This document shows positions 7,230 through 11,075 of a stretch of 11,075 nucleotides of DNA, piece by piece; position 1 is the first letter of the stretch, and each line of letters starts with the position of its first letter. Where the stretch lies: the NCBI GenBank assembly GCA_021780625.1, contig JAJXYI010000592.1, forward strand, positions 1 through 11,075, written 5' to 3'. A model generated the notes under the pieces. That model was not told where the DNA came from, made no database searches, and saw only the letters and a list, made by a program, of their open reading frames with translations. The stretch comes from a bacterium. GTDB taxonomy: Bacteria; Verrucomicrobiota; Verrucomicrobiae; Opitutales; Opitutaceae. A program made the translations under genes and the position numbers.

Positions 7230-7269
7230 GCGAAGCTTGCCGCGCCGCTCAAGAACGCCTTAGCTTCGC
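7230..7269. promoter_or_regulatory. Inverted repeat GCGAAGC...GCTTCGC before the DUF433 start
   Basis: Seven-base perfect arms (7230-7236 and 7263-7269) with a 26-base spacer end 4 bp before ATG 7274. A weak TTGCCG / TAGCTT pair lies between the arms. It could be an operator for autoregulation of the TA-like pair, but arms of this length at this spacing also occur by chance. Confidence 0.2.
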
Positions 7270-7273
7270 CCTC

Positions 7274-7504
7274 ATGACGACGCTCCTCGGCCGGATTACT
7301 TTCAATCCCGATCAGTGCGGCGGCCGGCCCTGCCTGCGGGGGATGCGCATCCGCGTCAAAGACGTGCTCGACATGCTGGCCGACGGCGCAAGCGAAGCGG
7401 ACATCCTCGAAAGCTATCCCTATCTTGAGCGCGAGGATATCCAGGCGTCGTTGCAATATGCCGCCGCGCAGGCCGATCACGCCGTGCTGTCGCTCGCCAA
7501 GTGA
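7274..7504 (+). CDS. DUF433-family antitoxin-like protein, 76 aa
   Basis: The family signature is clear: ITFNPDQCGGRPCLRGMRIR (8-27, the G-x-P-x-[IL]-x-G-x-R-[IV] motif), then VKDVLDMLADGASEADILES and YPYLEREDIQASLQYAA. DUF433 proteins are small helical, DNA-binding-type proteins that often sit directly before a DUF5615 PIN-like gene and are regarded as the antitoxin half of a TA-like pair. That is the arrangement here: the stop TGA 7502-7504 overlaps the next start GTG 7501-7503. ATG 7274 gives the normal family length. No good Shine-Dalgarno precedes it. Repeats lie on both sides of the pair, which suggests a mobile or recently acquired module (inference). Confidence 0.88.
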   Translation: MTTLLGRITFNPDQCGGRPCLRGMRIRVKDVLDMLADGASEADILESYPYLEREDIQASLQYAAAQADHAVLSLAK

Positions 7505-7830
7505 AGTTTCTGGTCGATGCCCAATTGCCGCCCGCTTTGGCGGATTGGTTGCGTGCAGCGGGCCACGATGCCGCGCATGTCGAAGACGTGGGTTTGCGTG
7601 CCGCGTCCGACCCGGCGATCTGGGCGCACGCGTTGCAGACCGGGGCCATCATCGTGACCAAGGACGAGGATTTTGCCGAGCGCTCCGTCCGGGAAACGAC
7701 GACGCCAGTCATCGTCTGGCTGCGCGTCGGCAACACCACCAATCGGGTGCTGCGCGCATGGATTGAGCTGCGGTTGCCGGGGATCGTGCGACTGGCCGGG
7801 CAGAATAACCGATTGATCGAGGTCATCTGA
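7501..7830 (+). CDS. DUF5615 PIN-like nuclease-fold protein, probable toxin, 109 aa
   Basis: MKFLVDAQLPPALADWLRAA with Asp6, a conserved GHDAAHVEDVGLRAASDP (Asp37), and IIVTKDEDFAE with Asp55 and Asp57 match the DUF5615 (PIN-like, Mut7-C related) family. In PIN-type enzymes such acidic residues bind the metal for RNA cleavage; activity of this protein is inferred. The start is GTG 7501, overlapping the DUF433 stop by 4 bases (GTGA), which indicates translational coupling. The length is normal. No other gene follows on this strand, and I see no hairpin terminator after 7830. Confidence 0.87.
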   Translation: MKFLVDAQLPPALADWLRAAGHDAAHVEDVGLRAASDPAIWAHALQTGAIIVTKDEDFAERSVRETTTPVIVWLRVGNTTNRVLRAWIELRLPGIVRLAGQNNRLIEVI

Positions 7831-8071
7831 CCCGCCACCCTCCACGTCCCTTTGGGCCATTCATTCACGCAGGCAGGAACAGGCATAAACGGAGGTATCA
7901 TGCGAGGCGCGCCCGGCCTGTTCCATGAGCTGCCGCTCAGAATCAAACGTCACGTGAAGGCGACCCGCCACCCCTCGCTTCGCGAGGAGCAAAGCCTCCA
8001 CTGCGACCGAATTCCGACTCAGTCTGTCAACAGTCAAGTCGTGCCCCCTTCGGATCGGTCCCGCTACCGAG

Positions 8072-8218
8072 ATTCACAGACATGGAGGGGATGAAAGGGA
8101 TAAAAACCGCAGGCCCCAATCCTCCTATCGCTCCCAGTCGCCGCGGGGCACGCGCCAGGGGCCGATCTCCGAACAGGCAGGTATGCAGCTTGATGGATTT
8201 ATCCCCTCATCTGTGAAT
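8072..8218 (+). mobile_element. MITE-like element with terminal inverted repeats, about 150 bp, no ORF
   Basis: The left end reads ATTCACAGACATGGAGGGGA, then TGAAAGGGATAAA. The right end reads TTTATCCCCTCATCTGTGAAT, whose complement reproduces the left end with small gaps. An internal GCCGATCTCCGAACAGGC (8161-8178) is shared, with few changes, by the elements at 9226-9437 and 9538-9754, so this is a diverged or shortened relative. No transposase is present and no clear target duplication is seen. Confidence 0.55.
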
Positions 8219-8250
8219 ACCGGCGAAGTTCAAAGTGCTCCGCGTCCCCT

Positions 8251-8326
8251 GGACGCCGCAAAAACCATTCCCGCTTCCCGCTTCTCTCAGAAACTGTTTT
8301 TCCGCCTGTCCCTTGAGCGACCCCCT
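8251..8326 (+). repeat. Dispersed repeat family C, copy 2
   Basis: It matches 7064-7144: same GGACGCCGCAAAAACCATTC start, CGCTTCTCTCAGAAAC middle and TTTTTCCGCCTGTCCCTTGA end. Directly after it the 13-mer CCTTGAGCGACCC is repeated in tandem (8311-8323, 8324-8336). Confidence 0.75.
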
Positions 8327-8348
8327 TGAGCGACCCCGGGGTCTACGG

Positions 8349-8390
8349 TTTTATCCCCTCCATCCCCTCCATCCCTGTGAATACCGGTTC
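8349..8390 (-). repeat. Solo end of the purine-rich repeat
   Basis: The plus strand reads TTTTATCCCCTCCATCCCCT, CCATCCCTGTGAATACCGG, TTC. This is the standard right end of the MITE-like elements without a matching left end nearby. It lies downstream of the vapC stop (8441) and is 7-8 bases short of overlapping any coding region. Confidence 0.65.
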
Positions 8391-8440
8391 GAGTCCGCTC
8401 AGGGACATGCCGGAAAACGATCCCAAGTCTGTGCACACCC

Positions 8441-8869
8441 TCACTGCAGCGGATTCTCCCAGGCGACTCCCGCAAAGCGGCCGAAGTCCGCGTCGTTGGA
8501 GTACACCTTGCCTCCGTGTTCCTCCGCCAGCGCGGCGATGAGCGCGTCGGTGCACAAATTGCCGCCGACACTCCCTGCCGTCAGGAGTTCGAAGAACCGA
8601 TGAAAGGTGTCTGCCCCAGGTGAGAGAAGCCGCACATGCCCGCAGGCCAGCCACGAATCCACGCAGTCTCGCGCCTGGACGACGGTCATCGGATTATCGT
8701 TGAGCGTCGGGTGGGTTGTCAGTCGGACGAAGGCGAGCACCACGACCCACGGCAGTCCCACCGGTTCATAGCCAGAGAGGACGGACTCCCACCAGGCGCG
8801 GGCCTTGCGATGCGCCGGCGCGGAGCGGTCGTAGGCGTAGACGAGCAGATTGACGTCGGGGACGATCAC
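8441..8869 (-). CDS. vapC: VapC-type PIN-domain toxin, 142 aa
   Basis: A likely RNase of the type II toxin class. The start PDVNLLVYAYDRSAPAHRKA carries the first PIN aspartate (Asp5). GLPWVVVLAFVRLTTHP is the second conserved block, and the usual Glu of that block is Ala/Phe here, as in the 'FLRxxTHP' subfamily I associate with TIGR00028-type PIN proteins. NLCTDALIAALAEEHGG supplies Asp108, and VYSNDADFGRFAG supplies Asp126 and Asp128, followed by the terminal WENPL. Length and motif order fit that subfamily well. The start codon is GTG (8867-8869) and overlaps the vapB stop by the four bases GTGA, so it is probably translated by coupling. Targets cannot be inferred. Confidence 0.9.
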   Translation of the reverse strand: MIVPDVNLLVYAYDRSAPAHRKARAWWESVLSGYEPVGLPWVVVLAFVRLTTHPTLNDNPMTVVQARDCVDSWLACGHVRLLSPGADTFHRFFELLTAGSVGGNLCTDALIAALAEEHGGKVYSNDADFGRFAGVAWENPLQ

Positions 8870-9123
8870 GGTTTGCGGGCGGAGGACTCGGCCTCGATCT
8901 GATCGTAAAGCTGGTTGAGGCTCACACCACGAAACCCGGGTTTGAGTCCGAGGGCGTGTGGCCGGACACGGAACGGACGCTTGGCCCGTGCTGGCTGGGC
9001 GGCCCGGGCAAGGCCCAGCTCCAAGGTTTCCTCGACCACTGCGCGGAACGGCCGACCCGTTTCGGTGGCCCGGCGCCGCAGCTCGCGAAGCAGCGCATCA
9101 TTGATGCCCAGCGTGGTTCTCAT
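8866..9123 (-). CDS. vapB: VapB-type ribbon-helix-helix antitoxin, 85 aa
   Basis: MRTTLGINDALLRELRRRAT followed by ETGRPFRAVVEETLELGL is a typical N-terminal ribbon-helix-helix DNA-binding module (about 1-40) of the DUF2191/VapB kind. The C-terminal part (about 45-85, FRVRPHALGLKPGFRGVSLN then QLYDQIEAE) would wrap around the toxin. It precedes vapC on the same strand with a 4-base overlap, the standard antitoxin-first order. A perfect 14-bp palindrome begins 3 bp upstream of the ATG (9121-9123) and would suit autorepression by the RHH dimer. No Shine-Dalgarno is present; the transcript may be leaderless (inference). Confidence 0.9.
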   Translation of the reverse strand: MRTTLGINDALLRELRRRATETGRPFRAVVEETLELGLARAAQPARAKRPFRVRPHALGLKPGFRGVSLNQLYDQIEAESSARKP

Positions 9124-9126
9124 ATC

Positions 9127-9140
9127 GGCATCATGATGCC
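9127..9140 (-). promoter_or_regulatory. Perfect 14-bp palindrome GGCATCATGATGCC, candidate VapB operator
   Basis: It is self-complementary over all 14 bases, 3 bp before the vapB start codon. Type II antitoxins of the RHH class commonly bind palindromes overlapping their own promoter. It overlaps a possible -10 (CATCAT), so binding would block transcription. Confidence 0.5.
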
Positions 9141-9161
9141 ACCCGCGCCCGGACCACGCAA
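9133..9161 (-). promoter_or_regulatory. Possible vapBC promoter
   Basis: Read on the minus strand, TTGCGT (9156-9161) and CATCAT (9133-9138) are separated by 17 bp; they match the consensus at 3 and 4 of 6 positions. The implied transcript start would fall at or just before the ATG. A weak call that depends on the palindrome context. Confidence 0.25.
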
Positions 9162-9225
9162 GTCGTGAGTGTGGCAGAATCCCCCCAGCCAGCGCCCAAC
9201 GGCCAAGCCGAACGACAAAGGGTTT

Positions 9226-9437
9226 TGACAGGGATGGAGGGGATGAAAGGGATAAGGAGAAGGGCTCTGGCTAGGGCCCGATCTCCGAGCGGGCCGGGTT
9301 TGAGGGATTGATTTTCAGCCTGTCCCGTTTGGAGCCCTAACAGATGGAAGGGGAAAGTGCGTCCCCGCGGCGACGGGTGGCAATAGAAGGATCTGGGCCT
9401 GCGGATCCATCCCTTTCATCCCCTTCATCCCTGTGAA
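9226..9437 (+). mobile_element. MITE-like element, copy 1, about 212 bp
   Basis: The left end is ACAGGGATGGAGGGGATGAA (its first bases ATTC are lost or changed to TTTG) and the right end is CATCCCCTTCATCCCTGTGA followed by ATACCGG. Inside are a GGCCCG-ATCTCCGAG-CGGGCC hairpin (9275-9295), TTTTCAGCCTGTCCCGTTTG, and a block from CCCCGCGGCGACGGGTGGCA to GGGCCTGCGGATCC. There is no ORF that I can support. Nearly the same sequence recurs at 9538-9754. Confidence 0.65.
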
Positions 9438-9462
9438 TACCGGTTCGGGGTTCCTAGCGCTT

Positions 9463-9484
9463 GTTTTTCCGCCTGTCCCTTGAG
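9463..9484 (+). repeat. TTTTTCCGCCTGTCCCTTGA motif, one of five copies
   Basis: The same 20-mer core or a close variant occurs at 7116-7137, 8296-8317, 9463-9484, 9779-9800 and 9938-9959, always on the plus strand and always just after a copy of one of the dispersed repeats. It behaves like a shared tail or boundary of these elements. Confidence 0.65.
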
Positions 9485-9537
9485 GATTCCCGCCGAAGGC
9501 CCTGAGCGGAGTCGAATGGGCTCCTCGCTGCTTTGAG

Positions 9538-9754
9538 ATTCACAGGGATAAAGGGGATGGAAGGGATACGGAGAAGGGCTTTGTGGTAGGGCCCGATCTC
9601 CGAGCGGGCCGGGTTTGAGGGGATTGATTTTCAGCCCGTCCCGTTTGGAGCCCTAACAGATGGAGGGGATAAGGGCGTCCCCGCGGCGACGGGTGGCAAT
9701 AGAAGGATCTGGGCCTGCGGATCCATCCCTTTCATCCCCTTCATCCCTGTGAAT
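9538..9754 (+). mobile_element. MITE-like element, copy 2, 217 bp, best-preserved terminal inverted repeats
   Basis: The left end ATTCACAGGGATAAAGGGGA, then TGGAAGGGAT, is matched at about 28 of 30 bases by the complement of the right end (ATCCCTTTCATCCCCTTCAT, then CCCTGTGAAT). The internal hairpin and the CCCCGCGGCGACGGG block are as in copy 1. It carries no transposase, so it would depend on one elsewhere if it ever moved. No unambiguous target duplication is seen. Confidence 0.7.
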
Positions 9755-9806
9755 GCCGGTTCGGGGTTCCTAGCGCTTGTTTTTCCGCCTGTCCCTTGAG
9801 GATTCC

Positions 9807-9931
9807 CTACTTTGAGACTCACAGGGATGAAAGGGATGGAGGGGATGGGGATCGGGGAAAGCCGGAAAGCTGAAAGGCTAAAAACGGAGCCAGACCCGGC
9901 CGCCCAGCGGTCGGCCCCTACCAGACGCCCA
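9807..9931 (+). repeat. Dispersed repeat family B, copy 2
   Basis: It starts CTACTTTGAGACTCACAGGG, then carries AAAGCTGAAAGGCTAAAAAC and the hairpin GGCCGCC-CAGC-GG-T-CGGCC near 9899-9917, as in 6942-7053. It lies head-to-tail behind the two MITE-like elements, making a three-member array. Confidence 0.75.
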
Positions 9932-9967
9932 AGGGTCGTTTTCTTGGCCTGTCCCTTGAAAGTTCCC

Positions 9968-10060
9968 AAGCAGATCCTCGCCGTCCTTACGCCCAGGCAG
10001 ACGAAGGAACTGCGCGAAATGAAGCACCGGATGCTGGCTCCCCTCGCCTCCTTGGGCTGA
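9968..10060 (+). pseudogene. 3' remnant of an LTXXQ/Spy-CpxP-like periplasmic protein gene
   Basis: The frame ending at TGA 10058-10060 reads QILAVLTPRQTKELREMKHR then MLAPLASLG. This contains a literal LTxxQ motif followed by a charged helix, as at the C-terminus of Spy/CpxP-like (LTXXQ motif) proteins, which bind unfolded or metal-stressed proteins in the periplasm. Upstream, the frame runs straight into repeat sequence (tail motif 9938-9959), and no start or signal peptide is found, so only the last 30 or so codons survive. A strong terminator follows 30 bp later, as for a former gene end. The call rests on a short match and could be coincidental. Confidence 0.45.
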
Positions 10061-10089
10061 TTGCCGTCAATTTACCCAACGCCCATAAC

Positions 10090-10129
10090 CCGGCGCGACA
10101 CCCGACGGTGCGCGCCGGTTTCCGTTTTT
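10090..10129 (+). terminator. Rho-independent terminator
   Basis: The stem is CCGGCGCG-a-CACC (10090-10102) pairing with GGTG-CGCGCCGG (10107-10118): 12 pairs, one bulged A and a CGAC loop. It is followed by TTTCCGTTTTT. It is oriented to end plus-strand transcription, fitting the LTXXQ gene remnant just upstream. Confidence 0.8.
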
Positions 10130-10815
10130 GGCGACGGAGATCAAGTGCGCTCGGATCTGGCCGTCGCCCAAGTGCAAAGAACCTCCCTCGGAATCCTAGC
10201 CTCACGGTAAGGCGGCCCTCTGCTCGCAGGCAAATCACCAACATGTTCGTGCACGTTCCCGAGAGCAAATTCCGATCGGCCTAGCGAATAAATCGATACG
10301 TCGCCGAGTAGCTCCGGTTTTGATGGCGAAACACTAGGCATTGCGATGGACCAACTGTCCGCATTCCCCTCGGAAGATCGCGAAATCTCGTCGCACATTG
10401 CCTGCCTCGAGCGTTCGCGCGTTCCGTGCAAATCTGTATTGGCTCGCGGATGGAGCCCCCCGAGGATCCAGCCATAATCGCCACGGACGCGTTTCGCACT
10501 ATTTCGTTTGGGACAAAGACAGTACTTTCTTAAGTATACCACAGCCTCGCCGAGGTCTATTGTTAGACCCCATCGCACATCCGATTCGAGTTGACAGGTA
10601 ATCTATCAGGATTCTATCCCCAAATAGTCGTTTCTTGCCCACCAGCAGTTAGCGGCAAACCTACATCGACTGCAGTCTGATCGCTTCGGCGAATACTCGC
10701 TGCCGTCGGCCCCAGCCACCCCAACCAGCACAGATATAATGGGCTGCCGTGATCGCGGGTATTCTCTATGAACGCCTGCACATAGACAGTCACAGTCGCC
10801 ACGTTACTTGCCCCG
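10130..10815. other. Gene-free stretch of lower GC
   Basis: Frames of up to about 145 codons exist (minus strand, GTG 10578 to 10141), but their products resemble no family I know and have no Shine-Dalgarno, so none is called. Composition and codon texture are clearly less GC-rich than the left part of the window. A consensus TTGACA (10591-10596) lacks a good -10 at the right distance, and a consensus TATAAT (10735-10740, 75 bp before the next gene) lacks a -35; either could be part of a promoter for the gene at 10816. Confidence 0.55.
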
Positions 10816-11075
10816 ATGATAAAAGCTTTCTTTAAATTATGCGGGCTATTTTTCGCCCTTGCAGTGATTGCTAAGGGAAATTGGACCAGCGCCCCACCCT
10901 CGACTATTTTGGTGAATAGCTCCTTCAGTGTCGGAGCATCCGGGAGCGGGTGGTCTGTAGCCTATCCTACATATCTTGTTTTGTGGGCTAGAGATTCTTC
11001 CGGCGTGTGGCATGGAGCAGTCGGAGGCACAACTGGAAGCACCTTGAGGTGGACCCCGTCCGTTGGACAGTGGGA
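10816..11075 (+). CDS. Exported protein of unknown function, 3'-truncated by the window edge
   Basis: An open frame of 86 codons runs to the window end without a stop. It starts MIKAFFKLCGLFFALAVIAK, a short basic start and hydrophobic core typical of a signal peptide, with cleavage expected around residues 20-25. The following part is rich in Ser, Gly, Thr, Val and Trp (NSSFSVGASGSGWSVAYPTY, then LVLWARDSSGVWHGAVGGTT and STLRWTPSVGQW). This texture is like beta-sandwich or Ig-like surface domains, but I cannot assign a family. ATG 10816 is the first start after an in-frame TAG at 10783. There is no Shine-Dalgarno. Codons such as ATA, TTA, AAA and CTT set it apart from the GC-rich genes to the left, suggesting acquisition. 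Confidence 0.55.
   Translation, partial: MIKAFFKLCGLFFALAVIAKGNWTSAPPSTILVNSSFSVGASGSGWSVAYPTYLVLWARDSSGVWHGAVGGTTGSTLRWTPSVGQW

Larger units (their letters stand above)
6860..7273. other. Divergent spacer between proS and the DUF433/DUF5615 pair, filled with repeats
   Basis: No gene is supported here. It should contain the promoters of proS (minus) and of the TA-like pair (plus), but no clear -10/-35 set is seen. About half of the stretch is two dispersed repeats (6942-7053 and 7064-7144) that recur at 9807-9931 and 8251-8326. Confidence 0.65.
7831..8440. other. Gene-free, repeat-bearing spacer between the two TA-like pairs
   Basis: It holds a 9-bp inverted repeat (7876-7924), a small hairpin CCTCGC-TTC-GCGAGG at about 7974-7988, a MITE-like element (8072-8218), family C copy 2 (8251-8326), a 13-bp tandem (8311-8336) and a solo end of the purine-rich repeat (8349-8390). 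A 64-codon frame from ATG 7900 has a GGAGGT 4 bases upstream, but its product resembles nothing I know and runs into the repeat, so I do not call it a gene. Confidence 0.6.

Noticed and set aside
7852..8094. 80-codon plus-strand frame (64 codons from ATG 7900, with a GGAGGT upstream)
   Set aside because: The product is basic, not recognised, and its C-terminus lies in the MITE-like element; the Shine-Dalgarno alone is not enough.
8072..9931. CRISPR array
   Set aside because: The repeats are long, irregularly spaced, partly inverted and of several families; there are no uniform short repeats with unique spacers and no cas genes.
10141..10578. 145-codon minus-strand frame in the low-GC stretch
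   Set aside because: It has a GTG start, no Shine-Dalgarno and no family resemblance; a frame of this length can occur by chance in this composition.
10591..10619. Complete sigma-70 promoter around TTGACA
   Set aside because: The -35 matches consensus, but at 16-18 bp spacing the -10 candidates (such as CTATCC) are poor.

Overview
The window looks like a piece of a high-GC bacterial chromosome. The most likely source is a Verrucomicrobiota member of the Opitutaceae type. This rests on the strongly GC-biased coding of the first 7 kb and on the class of intergenic repeats (purine-rich 'CACAGGGATG-GAGGGGATG-AAAGGGAT' families, GGAGTGCGG...CCGCTTTGG palindromes). I remember these as typical of such genomes, but I could not check that here. 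Intrinsic Shine-Dalgarno sites are weak or absent at most starts.

Layout. (1) Positions 1-3563, plus strand: the 3' part of a MidA/NDUFAF7-like (DUF185) methyltransferase gene, then a large unnamed gene. The latter encodes a degenerate protein-kinase-like domain, three hydrophobic segments and a C-terminal domain of unknown type. (2) 3597-4499, minus strand: an EamA/DMT-type transporter, convergent with the previous gene, with an uninterrupted 11-G tract inside its coding strand. (3) 4500-5098: about 600 bp without a gene, rich in palindromes, including a REPIN-like inverted pair with compensatory stem changes. (4) 5099-6859, minus strand: proS, prolyl-tRNA synthetase of the bacterial type with the editing insertion, the only clear housekeeping gene. 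(5) 6860-10060: a repeat-dense accessory stretch carrying two compact toxin-antitoxin-like pairs. These are DUF433 + DUF5615 (PIN-like) on the plus strand and VapB (ribbon-helix-helix) + VapC (PIN) on the minus strand. Each pair overlaps by the same four bases, GTGA. Around them are at least three MITE-like elements with terminal inverted repeats, two other dispersed repeat families and half-copies of all of these. The stretch ends in a gene remnant (C-terminus of an LTXXQ/Spy-like protein) followed by a clean rho-independent terminator. (6) 10130-11075: base composition falls visibly; about 690 bp have no recognisable gene, then an exported protein of unknown function begins and runs off the end.

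How the parts relate. No single operon or pathway spans the window. The TA-like pairs are each self-contained; a perfect 14-bp palindrome just upstream of vapB is a good operator candidate for autoregulation. The repeats appear to have spread by duplication: two roughly 265-bp units sit about 315 bp apart, and further copies flank both TA pairs and proS. I did not find a convincing new multi-gene system. The points most worth a second look are the membrane-bound pseudokinase, the repeat families with conserved ends and hairpins, and the G-tract in the transporter.
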